Positions 20,105 through 28,461 of a stretch of 64,000 bases of DNA are shown piece after piece (position 1 is the stretch's first letter; each line of letters begins with the position of its first letter). Where the stretch lies: NCBI GenBank assembly GCA_022448315.1, contig JAKVCA010000018.1, positions 1 to 64,000 of the forward strand, given 5' to 3'. Origin of the DNA: Pirellulaceae bacterium. Lineage in GTDB: Bacteria > Planctomycetota > Planctomycetia > Pirellulales > Pirellulaceae. A model generated the notes under the pieces. That model worked only from the letters and a program-made list of their open reading frames with translations. It had not been told where the DNA came from and did not search any database. A program made the translations under genes and the position numbers.

Positions 20105-21753
20105 AGTCCGGATGCCTCTTCCAGTGCGTCCTGAGGTGTTGCCCCTTGGCGTAACTCAATACTTTGAAAACCTCTTCCCCAAGCATGCCATCTTTCGATC
20201 TGTAAAGCCTTGGGTTGGCCCACGGCTGATAGGATCGCAGTACAGCGGTAGAACGCGGAATAATCGTCGCGAAATCCGATGACTTGACCGCTGTAAACAT
20301 TGCCCCCCATGGTTAAGTAGGGAGCCAACCTCTCCATTGTACTTAGATCCACAAGTTGATGTCCGAGCAGCCATCCAACGGACCGTTGATCTTCGGGAGA
20401 TCCTTGAATTTCTCCACGTTTTTGCACGATTGCCTGAGCCAGACTCGCTTCGATACCGGGAACGGCAGACAAAACTTCAGGGGTTGCGAGCAGGACGTTG
20501 ACTCGACCCGACAGCACGGTTTTCTCCGAAACCGTGATATCGTCAAGAAGGGCATGGATCCACGAACTAGGTTCATTGGTGACCTCTTGAAACGGGCTAT
20601 TCAAAGCTGCTTGGCCACCACTTGAGACAGGGACGGCGACGGTTGCACCCACCAGGTCAAAAACGGACTCAATGGGAACCGTCCCTTGAACCGACAAGTC
20701 CGCCACCCAACCACTGGCTGAACTCGTCGCCTTGAACGACTCGTCGGCCGGACCGTATTGGCGATAGGCGAGCAAGAATTCGACCCATTCTGAGGGCCAT
20801 TTCTCCAACAATTTCTGTTGAAGCTCGGATAGCGATGGATGGTTGATCCAGATTCTAGGCTGACCATCATGGGTCAAGTTTTTTTCCGCACTATGAAAGG
20901 TCAGTAGATCACGCCAAGGTGACCCCATCTCCAAAGTCTCTCCTGAAAAATCTTCGGGCCTTGGCCCCTCCGTTGAAAAAAGATCCGCGTATTCGTCCTC
21001 AACCGTTTTGATCGCCTCAGCAAATTGGTCATCCAAATAGTTTCGATCATGGTCAGAACCCCACATCTGCTCGTAATCGACCGCGCCACTAAAAACCAGA
21101 TCCGTCAGAGAGCGAACGGGTGCAGTACGAACTCCCATCACAGATGTTGTGTTCCCTGATTCAGTCGTGTTCAAAAACTGAGAACGTCGATCAGAATTGG
21201 CCGGGCTGTTCTCGAGCTCCAATGATTCTCCTTGTGTCTGGCTCCCCTGAGATGGAAGACCAAGTGCATTCAGAATTTGTCCAACTTGAAATTCAGAGAT
21301 CCCCGGCAGTGCAGATAGAGCGACCGAAGCGTGCCCTGGCGATTGCTCATCCCACTGGCGCAATGCGTTCAGATTCAGTTTGGAAGATTCATCCACCAAG
21401 CCAAATTGCCAACCGCGATTTCCGAGTTGGCCCGGAGTGGGCGATAGCAAACTGAACGACCATCCAGGCGTAAGCTCATCAAATTCGTTTCTTTCGAGGC
21501 TAATCGCGGCAAACAGGTCCTGTTTCGAAGATGCCTGCAATTGACTTTGTCGTTGCCCACGGGACAATCCGGCCCATAAGAGGCCATAATCTTGCCCACT
21601 CAAGCAGGCTTCCCTCGCCTGAGCATGTTCTCTCGCGAATGAGACGGAACTGTACTCCGCCTGCATCATATAAACAAAACCATAAGCCGCCAGAGCCATC
21701 ATCACCACGACGACCATCACGACGAGAAGTGCTGTCCCTCGTTGGACTCTCAT
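20101..21753 (-). CDS. gspK: Type II secretion minor pseudopilin, GspK-like
   Basis: A 550-residue protein, larger than usual GspK (about 320). It starts with a short basic leader and a hydrophobic helix (GTALLVVMVVVVMMALAAYGF), lacking the strict prepilin Glu5, which is known for GspK. The periplasmic part has two helix-hairpin-helix-like segments typical of GspK: LPGISEFQVGQILNALG and VPGIEASLAQAIVQKRGEI. GspK caps the pseudopilus tip with GspI and GspJ. Start and stop overlap the neighbours by four bases (ATGA, GTGA). Confidence 0.85.
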   Translation of the reverse strand: MRVQRGTALLVVMVVVVMMALAAYGFVYMMQAEYSSVSFAREHAQAREACLSGQDYGLLWAGLSRGQRQSQLQASSKQDLFAAISLERNEFDELTPGWSFSLLSPTPGQLGNRGWQFGLVDESSKLNLNALRQWDEQSPGHASVALSALPGISEFQVGQILNALGLPSQGSQTQGESLELENSPANSDRRSQFLNTTESGNTTSVMGVRTAPVRSLTDLVFSGAVDYEQMWGSDHDRNYLDDQFAEAIKTVEDEYADLFSTEGPRPEDFSGETLEMGSPWRDLLTFHSAEKNLTHDGQPRIWINHPSLSELQQKLLEKWPSEWVEFLLAYRQYGPADESFKATSSASGWVADLSVQGTVPIESVFDLVGATVAVPVSSGGQAALNSPFQEVTNEPSSWIHALLDDITVSEKTVLSGRVNVLLATPEVLSAVPGIEASLAQAIVQKRGEIQGSPEDQRSVGWLLGHQLVDLSTMERLAPYLTMGGNVYSGQVIGFRDDYSAFYRCTAILSAVGQPKALQIERWHAWGRGFQSIELRQGATPQDALEEASGL

Positions 21754-22883
21754 CGACTTGCCCCTCCGCCCGTAATGGCTTCTGCGTCACTCCCCCCGTC
21801 TGCATCAATCTTCCTTCGACCTTTCCGGTCAGGCAAACGAACATAGACCACTACGCGAAACTCCCGGGAGTCCTCTAAAGCATCGTCGCCATACAGGTCG
21901 TCACCCGTCAGAAGTGGTTCTTCAGACCATTCATTCAGGCTGGAATCCGTCAACAGGTCGACAGGTGATTCTTCATTCGTCGGATCACCCTCCAGTTCAG
22001 GTTCGGGCTCTGGGGGGCGAAGCCCGCGGGTCGGCATATCGAAACTCATTTCAATCGCAACGGGCAACGAGCCCGCTGCGGAACTTGACCAGACTTGACC
22101 GTCGTGATATCTGAATCGCGCATTCGAAAGAGGGCCAAACCGCAACTCAGGTTCCACTTGAGAGTCAGGCGGCCCTTCAGACTCCTCCTCGATGCGATAT
22201 AGATCCGCGACATCCAGCATGGCGTTCGGGTCTGAATTCTCCTCATCAAGGCTGTCCGTGGGTGAATCCAGAAAGCTCGTCTTGCGGGATAAGAACGCCA
22301 CTTCTTCGTCTCCCCAAACTTCCATTTCAAGCTCATAACGGACGACGATCATCCGTTGCTCCGCCGAATCGACAGTATCATTCCCCAACGACACCATTTC
22401 GAGCGGATCTGCCATCAGGGAGTTGAGCCACACGGTAGGACTTGGGTTGCGATAGACGGAGCAGGTGAAACCCATGGTATCTCCGTCGAAGGTACCCTCG
22501 TCATCCACCCCGATTGCGAACCCTGTCTCAGAGGACTGGGCGGCGACCGATTCACCACCCTCCTGCATGTCCTCGAAAGAAGATGGGGCCCCACTCGAAA
22601 CTCTCAGGTTGGTTGAACTTTCCCGGCTGCGACGCCGCTTCTTGCCCTTTACAAATGCTTGCTCAAGGTCAGACTGCAGGACCTGCCGAACGCCGCGCAG
22701 CAACTGAATTCGCTGCGCCGCCCGCTCACCTCGACTCTCGGCAGTCGTGAACGTCGACAACAGACTCCAAACGAGGACGACGAGCACGCTCAATAGACTG
22801 AGGGCGATCATCAACTCAAGGAGCGAGTAGCCTGACCGCAGTGCACCGCTGGGCGGGGCTTGAATCTTGACCGAGCGATTCAT
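21750..22883 (-). CDS. gspJ: Type II secretion minor pseudopilin, GspJ-like
   Basis: The ATG at 22883 is chosen because GGGGAGGAGA lies before it and it overlaps the gspI stop as ATGA. The 377-residue product has the class III prepilin signal GYSLLELMIALSLLSVLVVL near residues 16-35: cleavage after Gly, Glu at position 5 of the mature form. The periplasmic domain is acidic and carries a long insertion rich in Asp, Glu and Ser. GspJ forms the pseudopilus tip with GspI and GspK. The C-terminus ends in a basic/acidic mix typical of this cluster. Confidence 0.85.
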   Translation of the reverse strand: MNRSVKIQAPPSGALRSGYSLLELMIALSLLSVLVVLVWSLLSTFTTAESRGERAAQRIQLLRGVRQVLQSDLEQAFVKGKKRRRSRESSTNLRVSSGAPSSFEDMQEGGESVAAQSSETGFAIGVDDEGTFDGDTMGFTCSVYRNPSPTVWLNSLMADPLEMVSLGNDTVDSAEQRMIVVRYELEMEVWGDEEVAFLSRKTSFLDSPTDSLDEENSDPNAMLDVADLYRIEEESEGPPDSQVEPELRFGPLSNARFRYHDGQVWSSSAAGSLPVAIEMSFDMPTRGLRPPEPEPELEGDPTNEESPVDLLTDSSLNEWSEEPLLTGDDLYGDDALEDSREFRVVVYVRLPDRKGRRKIDADGGSDAEAITGGGASR

Positions 22884-23311
22884 TTCTCCTCCCCTTTCGT
22901 CTGCATTTCCCCCGAGTACATGTCCACACCATGTCGAGGAAGATACCATCGGACCAACCGAACCACCGGTGTTTCGGAAACACTGGAAACGCCGCCCTCG
23001 TCATCGAGTGGAAAAACCTCCGCCGTCACAACAATCACCCCCAGGTCTTCCTGAGTCTCAGCCCTCAAACGATAAGACCAAAGGCTGGATTCCGAAAACG
23101 GCTCCTCCTCCTCAAAACTCTCGCCGTGCCGCGTCGCCAAGGTTTCGTCGATCAAAGTCTGAGCGATGAGCAAAGCCTCAGCACGCTCTTGCGCTCGGTT
23201 ACCGAGATTCGCGCCGTTAGAGATCAGCGTGGCGAGCATCAGACTGCTGCCGGCCAAGATGGCAGTGGCAAGGATGACCTCGAGAAGCGAATAACCTCCC
23301 CTCTGATTCAT
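22880..23311 (-). CDS. gspI: Type II secretion minor pseudopilin, GspI-like
   Basis: From the ATG at 23311 (AGGCAGG before it) the product has 143 residues, starting MNQRGGYSLLEVILATAILA, a clear prepilin leader with mature Glu5. The longer frame to 23413 would overlap gspH by 80 bp and put the cleavage site unusually far from the N-terminus, so the shorter start is preferred. Length matches the GspI family (about 120-140). It would initiate the pseudopilus tip complex with GspJ and GspK. Its stop overlaps the gspJ start. Confidence 0.85.
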   Translation of the reverse strand: MNQRGGYSLLEVILATAILAGSSLMLATLISNGANLGNRAQERAEALLIAQTLIDETLATRHGESFEEEEPFSESSLWSYRLRAETQEDLGVIVVTAEVFPLDDEGGVSSVSETPVVRLVRWYLPRHGVDMYSGEMQTKGEEK

Positions 23312-23333
23312 CCTGCCTGTAAAGAAACCGTGC

Positions 23334-24236
23334 TCAGTTCGAATCAAGAGTCGAATCCTCACCCGCGAAGGACCCTGACTCCCTGTCGTCTTCTGGACTT
23401 CCCTGATCATCAAACCCCAATGTATCGACCTCTACATTTTCAGAGACAAGTCGGGGACGCCCGAGTTCGACACCGCCACTCCACGCATGAATTTGAACTT
23501 TCAGCTCGCGGCGTGCGTCCTGGTCGACCAGATAAAGGGTTGCCTCGCATGCTTGCCCTTGAGGCAAAAACCAAACCCATGAAATCCGTGGATCGGCAAT
23601 GGACTCCTCAAATCCAGTGCCATCGGTTTCTGGGAGCAAATCCGTTTCAAGCTCTGTGCCATTTTCCCGATCCAACGGATCGCCAAGACCCAAGGTACCT
23701 CGCAAGGCATCCTGGTTTGAGGCATCCCGGTTTAAGGCATCCTGGTTTGAGGTGGACTCCTGACGAATCACTCGGTCCACAACAATGCCTTCTGGAATTG
23801 CCCAGACATTCGCAGCACCTGAGGTAGATTCAATCTCAGGGGTGTCTACTTCCTCCAAGACCATGGCCTCGCCACTCTCATCGAGAGGGTCGGCATCACT
23901 TAGCGTGAGGGGTCTCATCGCCTGGTGCCAATTGGCAAAAGTGATCATTCCAGAATTGCACTCGATCCGCACAATGACCGGTTCACCTGATTGGATTGCA
24001 AGCAAGCGAGCTTCGGAAAGCTGGGTCCGAAGCTGATTGCCCGCTTCAAGCAGATCGCTGTTGGCGAGTGGCTTCGACAAAGAGGGCCAGGCAATCGCCA
24101 ACAGACCGACGAGTACGGTGAGGACGATGAGAAGTTCGAGCAGCGAGTAGCCTCCACGGACAGGGACACATGGAGACCGAAGTTGGATGAGTTCACAGCT
24201 CACCACAACCTTTCGCGTTCTCATGCAAGCACCCAT
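23334..24236 (-). CDS. gspH: Type II secretion minor pseudopilin, GspH-like, enlarged
   Basis: A 300-residue protein with the prepilin motif GGYSLLELLIVLTVLVGLL at 28-46. The position before gspI and the LRTQLSEARLLAIQSGEPVIV segment are typical of GspH, but it is nearly twice the family length. The excess is an Asp/Glu/Asn-rich insert around residues 130-210. Inside the insert a 15-bp sequence is repeated three times, giving NQDAL-NRDAS-NQDAL. The start at 24236 has GAGG seven bases upstream; a second ATG lies four codons later. GspH joins the tip complex to the GspG fibre. Confidence 0.82.
   Translation of the reverse strand: MGACMRTRKVVVSCELIQLRSPCVPVRGGYSLLELLIVLTVLVGLLAIAWPSLSKPLANSDLLEAGNQLRTQLSEARLLAIQSGEPVIVRIECNSGMITFANWHQAMRPLTLSDADPLDESGEAMVLEEVDTPEIESTSGAANVWAIPEGIVVDRVIRQESTSNQDALNRDASNQDALRGTLGLGDPLDRENGTELETDLLPETDGTGFEESIADPRISWVWFLPQGQACEATLYLVDQDARRELKVQIHAWSGGVELGRPRLVSENVEVDTLGFDDQGSPEDDRESGSFAGEDSTLDSN
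23705..23749. repeat. In-frame 15-bp tandem repeat inside gspH
   Basis: AGGCATCCTGGTTTG, AGGCATCCCGGTTTA and AGGCATCCTGGTTTG follow one another directly. The unit is a multiple of three, so copy number changes keep the frame. It lies in a low-complexity surface insert. Confidence 0.85.
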
Positions 24237-24313
24237 AAACCGACCTCAACCTCGAATCGCAGCCCTCTCCTCGCGATCCCGAGGGGGATTGCAAGGCTTC
24301 CATCGAATCACGC

Positions 24314-24811
24314 TCAATCGAACTCTGACGAGTCATTTTCCGAATCGTCCTCGACATCACTTGAATCATCACCTTCACCCGATTTTCCTCGGTTGGCAAT
24401 ATCGTCGTCCGTATCCGTCTCGCCATCCGGACCAGGAGAGAAAATCCTTGGTTTACTATCGCCGTTAGCCGCATCAAACTCGTATTGATATTCATTTCCC
24501 CAGGGATCCAAGGGCAGTTTATCTTCGTCGAGATAGGGGCCGTCCCACATCTTCGCGCGGCGTTCATCATCCGGCGCTTTGAGCAGGGCGCCCAAGCCAT
24601 CTTCCGTATCCGGGAAGATCTTCATATCTACGGTGTACATCTTCAGAGCGCCTTCGAAGCTGCCAATCTGAGCCTGCGCCGTCTTGATGTCCGCCTTCTT
24701 TTGTGACCCGAGCAGGCGTGGGCCAACAATCGCCAGTAAGCCCACAAGGATGATCAACACGATCATCAATTCAAGTAGTGTCAAGCCTCGTCGTTTTAAA
24801 CGCATTCTCAT
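24314..24811 (-). CDS. gspG: Major pseudopilin GspG with acidic tail
   Basis: The main subunit of the type II secretion pseudopilus. The product (165 residues) begins MRMRLKRRGLTLLELMIVLI, a prepilin leader cleaved after Gly9 with Glu5 of the mature form. The GspG body is intact: KADIKTAQAQIGSFEGALKMY, FPDTEDGLGALL, GPYLDEDKLPLDPWGNEYQY and the calcium-binding-type PGPDGETDTDDDI. Beyond the normal end there is an extra tail of about 28 residues, nearly all Asp, Glu, Ser and Gly. It is separated by about 145 bp from gspF and 77 bp from gspH. Confidence 0.95.
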   Translation of the reverse strand: MRMRLKRRGLTLLELMIVLIILVGLLAIVGPRLLGSQKKADIKTAQAQIGSFEGALKMYTVDMKIFPDTEDGLGALLKAPDDERRAKMWDGPYLDEDKLPLDPWGNEYQYEFDAANGDSKPRIFSPGPDGETDTDDDIANRGKSGEGDDSSDVEDDSENDSSEFD

Positions 24812-24956
24812 CTTTGACTCCTAAAACCTCTAAATCTCGAGTTTTGTAAGTTGTTTTCTGATTCAGCCTTGGGTTGGCCAAACTCTCGTTAATTTTCTTG
24901 GGTGATGCTTAATCCTTCACGTCGACTCATTCGCTCGTGCCTCGGACCTCTTTGCC

Positions 24957-26183
24957 TTATCCGACCGACGAATTAAGGTCAAATACGGGGAGCAGAACTC
25001 CCACAATTACAAACATGACCATCACACCAATCAAGACCAGCATCAAAGGTTCAATCATCCTGACCATGACTTCGAGACGCCGTTCGATTCGCTGATCCAT
25101 TCGGTCGGCGATTTTGACGAGCACCTGGTCGAGAGTGTTCGATTCCTCCGCAATCCGGATCATCGCCATGACCTGAGGAGGAATTAAACCGCTCGTCGCA
25201 AGTGGCTTCGACAATGAATCACCCGAAGTTACGTTTTCTGCCGAAGCAGAAACCACTTCCTTCAGCAAACTGTTTCCGGTGGATTCCCCGCTGATCCTCA
25301 AGCTTTTCAGCAGAGGAACACCATTTCTAAGGAGGGTGCCAAGTACCCGACAAAATCTTGAAACTGCTGCGTCGTGAAAAATGCTCCCCATCATTGGCAG
25401 CTTAAGTTTCCAACGATCCAGCCAAGCTTTCCCTGAAGGTTTCTGGAAAAGTTGACGAACTCCAACCACGCCAGCAGCAAAGACCGCTCCGATGACCAAC
25501 CCGTATTTAATGAGTGCGTGACTCACCGCGAGAAGCAAGACGGTAATTAGTGGAAGACCGCTGCCGGACTGTTCGAGACGATCGAAAAAAGGCTGGAACT
25601 TCGGCACCATGACCGTAATCAGGAGCACCGTAATTCCGGTACCCACCAATCCCAAAATGACGGGATAAGTCAAACTGCTGATGATCTTCGCCCGCATCTC
25701 ATCCTGTTTTTGAAGAAACGCAGCCGTCCGTTCCAGCGCCTCTTCCAAAAACGCGCCTTCCAGGCCCGCCCGGACCATACTGACCGTCAACTCGGAAAAA
25801 ATGTCAGGTTCATTCGCAAGGGCTTGATCCAAATTGGAACCTTCAGAGACGGAATCTCGTATGCGAGTCAGTGCCTGTTCAAGCCGGGGGTTAACCGTGG
25901 CCTCCGACAGGGTCTGCAGTGCCTCAAGCAAAGGGACACCATTATTGAGCAAATCGGCCAGTTGCGTACACAAATCGGCAACGGCATCCTTCTTGACACG
26001 ATTTGCCCAGGGCAAAGTAAGATTTTCCAACGCCGGTTTCGCTGTTTCCGCATCCTGAACGGTCATCGGAAACAGGGCCTTGTGCCGCAATTGCTGCAAG
26101 GCTTCACGACGACTACCCGCCGCGATTTTGCCTTCCGATCGCTCGCCGGTACTGGTTTTCGCTATGTAGCTAAATTCTGGCAT
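24957..26183 (-). CDS. gspF: Type II secretion inner membrane platform protein GspF
   Basis: A 408-residue polytopic protein of the GspF/PilC family. It has two repeated cytoplasmic six-helix domains (LCTQLADLLNNGVPLLEALQ and FCRVLGTLLRNGVPLLKSLR) and three membrane segments (VILGLVGTGITVLLITVMVP; ALIKYGLVIGAVFAAG; LMLVLIGVMVMFVIVGVLLP). It binds GspE and GspL and couples ATP hydrolysis to pseudopilus assembly. Length and features are fully standard. Confidence 0.95.
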   Translation of the reverse strand: MPEFSYIAKTSTGERSEGKIAAGSRREALQQLRHKALFPMTVQDAETAKPALENLTLPWANRVKKDAVADLCTQLADLLNNGVPLLEALQTLSEATVNPRLEQALTRIRDSVSEGSNLDQALANEPDIFSELTVSMVRAGLEGAFLEEALERTAAFLQKQDEMRAKIISSLTYPVILGLVGTGITVLLITVMVPKFQPFFDRLEQSGSGLPLITVLLLAVSHALIKYGLVIGAVFAAGVVGVRQLFQKPSGKAWLDRWKLKLPMMGSIFHDAAVSRFCRVLGTLLRNGVPLLKSLRISGESTGNSLLKEVVSASAENVTSGDSLSKPLATSGLIPPQVMAMIRIAEESNTLDQVLVKIADRMDQRIERRLEVMVRMIEPLMLVLIGVMVMFVIVGVLLPVFDLNSSVG

Positions 26184-26392
26184 GGAAAGTGGCCGTCCAC
26201 ATTAATCCCATCCGTGAAAGCCCAAGGATCCATCCGAATTGTAACCTGCTGGGAAGAGGGCACCGAGCCTCTTGGCTCCGCAGTGAAATCTCTTTTCCAG
26301 AAGTGCCCTGCCCTCGCGGCCATCGAACCACAAAGGAGACCCTGTGAAGCGAGTCAAAGGAGGGCCGCGTCTCGACCTTCCAAAACACCCAC

Positions 26393-28087
26393 TCAATCCG
26401 CCTTCGTTACTCGAAGGACCTCTTGGATCGTTGTAATTCCATCGATTGCCTTCAACCAACCGTCAACCCTTAAGGTGGACATCCCACTTCGAACGGCAGC
26501 CTTTTTGATCTCAATGGAAGCCGCGCCCTGGTTGGCAAGTTCACGAATTTCGTCGTTCGCAACGAGCAACTCGTAGATCCCCATTCGACCACGATACCCA
26601 GTCCCACGACAGCTTTCACAGCCTTTCGGCTGATACAACCAGCCATCGGTTTCCAGGAATTTCTCCATGGGAAAATCCTCAGGCAGATCAGCCGGATCTG
26701 GTCGATAAGCTTCGCGACAGTCCGGACACAGCCTTCGAACGAGACGCTGAGCCATCACACCTTCAACCGTGCTGGCAACCAAAAACGGTTCGACTCCCAT
26801 ATCACTGAGCCGCATGAACGCACCAGCGGAGTCGTTGGTATGCAGAGTACTGAAAACAAGGTGCCCGGTTAGAGATGCCTGCGTTGCATTTTCAGCCGTC
26901 TCCAAATCCCGAATCTCACCCACCAGAACCACATCTGGGTCATGACGCAAAATCGCTCGGAGGCAAGCCGCAAACGTGAGTCCAACTTTGGATTGAACTT
27001 GAATCTGATTGATCCCCTCGAGCTGGTACTCGATCGGATCCTCGGTGGTCACAATCTTGGTATCTTCAGACTTTATCTCGGCCAATGCGCTGTAGAGCGT
27101 GGTCGTTTTGCCTGAACCGGTAGGCCCTGTGACCAACACGATGCCGTGCGGCAAGCGAATCAACTTTTGGAAGTTCTCATACACTTCCTCGCTCATCCCA
27201 ATGCCACGCAAAGAAAACTTGAGGTTCTCTTTATCCAAAACACGCATCACGACACCTTCACCGTGAAGCATGGGAATGATCGAAACGCGAATATCGACCT
27301 CTCGCCCCAGGACCCTTAGTTTAATTCGCCCATCCTGAGGAACGCGTTTTTCGGCGATGTTCAATTTCGCCATGATCTTCAAGCGACTCACGATCGCTGC
27401 CTGAAACTGGTTCATCTCCGGTGGTGTTGGCTGCTTCTGCAATACCCCATCGATCCGATAGCGAATTTTGATCCCAGACTCTTGTGCCTCAATGTGAATG
27501 TCGCTGGCCCGATTTTCGATCGCCTCACTCAAGATCTCGTTGACCAACCGGACAACGGATGCCTGCTGTGCCATTTCGGCGTCTTCGGATCCGTCCAGAT
27601 CGAGATCTTCCAGCATCTCGACGTCACCGAACTGCTGCCGCTGTGCTGCGACCAGACCATCAACCGTTTCTGCACCAACACCGAGATACTTTTTGATCAA
27701 CCGGCCAACAATTGCTGAATCCGCGACCACCGGGACCACTTCGCACTCGATCGAAGTTGAAACGGTATCAACCGCGTTGAAGTCGAAGGGGTTGGTCACC
27801 GCAAGTTTCAGAACATGCCCGTCGCGTTCGAGGGGGAAGATCTCGAACCGATGGATGAGTTTCAATGGGAATCCCTCGATCGCTTCGGGAGCGATCTGAA
27901 TATCGTCCGTCTCCAGCCATTCCAAGCCCAGCGACCGGCACGTCTCGACCATCAATTCCGCACCGTTTGAGCACTGAATTTCTTCAGCGAGAGCGTCCCA
28001 CCCTTCGCCTGCCCGGATCCCATCGGCAATCCTTCGGAGCTGAACGGTGTCTAATGAAGTGACTTGGCTGGTGTTGTTGATAATCAT
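26393..28087 (-). CDS. gspE: Type II secretion ATPase GspE
   Basis: The assembly ATPase of the system. The ATG at 28087 (MIINNTSQV) gives 564 residues; the frame is open 24 codons further but the context is poorer. The N-terminal N1E/MshEN domain is followed by Walker A GPTGSGKT at about 321-328, the Asp box ITTEDPIEYQLEG, Walker B-region DPDVVLVGEIRD, the His box ASLTGHLVFSTLHTND, and the zinc-type four-cysteine motif (LCPDC ... GCESC) used by GspE. It is cytoplasmic and docks on GspL/GspF. It lies 374 bp downstream of the giant N-domain gene. Confidence 0.95.
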   Translation of the reverse strand: MIINNTSQVTSLDTVQLRRIADGIRAGEGWDALAEEIQCSNGAELMVETCRSLGLEWLETDDIQIAPEAIEGFPLKLIHRFEIFPLERDGHVLKLAVTNPFDFNAVDTVSTSIECEVVPVVADSAIVGRLIKKYLGVGAETVDGLVAAQRQQFGDVEMLEDLDLDGSEDAEMAQQASVVRLVNEILSEAIENRASDIHIEAQESGIKIRYRIDGVLQKQPTPPEMNQFQAAIVSRLKIMAKLNIAEKRVPQDGRIKLRVLGREVDIRVSIIPMLHGEGVVMRVLDKENLKFSLRGIGMSEEVYENFQKLIRLPHGIVLVTGPTGSGKTTTLYSALAEIKSEDTKIVTTEDPIEYQLEGINQIQVQSKVGLTFAACLRAILRHDPDVVLVGEIRDLETAENATQASLTGHLVFSTLHTNDSAGAFMRLSDMGVEPFLVASTVEGVMAQRLVRRLCPDCREAYRPDPADLPEDFPMEKFLETDGWLYQPKGCESCRGTGYRGRMGIYELLVANDEIRELANQGAASIEIKKAAVRSGMSTLRVDGWLKAIDGITTIQEVLRVTKAD

Positions 28088-28461
28088 GTTTTCACCAGGA
28101 CGCGTCCATGCAGAGGGACCATTCCGATCGCGATTGCCCAAAAATCCTCTTTGGGCCAAAACCGGGGGTCGAGTAAAGGAGGGGGAGAGCGAACTCTTAT
28201 AACGCGTGCGGCGTCGGTGGGACCGAAGGAAATCGTCAAGACATCATTCGGCAGCGGGGCTAGGATGAACACCCGCAAAAGCTCTGGGGGGGTGTGGCGG
28301 GAAATCTTCGCAATTTCCCCAATTGCTGCATTGAGTCTAACTTGCGGGACTCCGGCGGGTCAACGGCAAAAACCCACCCAAGCGGGTGTTTTCCGGCCAT
28401 CCTCATGGTCTTCGACCTATCGCGATAGAGTGTCAACCACTAATTCAACATGGCCGATAGA
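28088..28461. other. Intergenic region between the giant N-domain gene and gspE
   Basis: No gene is seen. It contains a hairpin that could end transcription of the giant gene (28368-28392), so gspE may be started from a promoter in this gap. No clear promoter could be picked out. Confidence 0.45.
28368..28392 (-). terminator. Possible terminator of the giant N-domain gene
   Basis: On the minus strand CACCC - GCTT - GGGTG is followed by GGTTTTT. The stem is only five G/C-rich pairs with possible A-T extension, so it may be weak or partial. It lies about 70 bp after the stop codon. A near-identical hairpin with the same T run is found on the other side of the giant gene (36028-36048). Confidence 0.45.
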
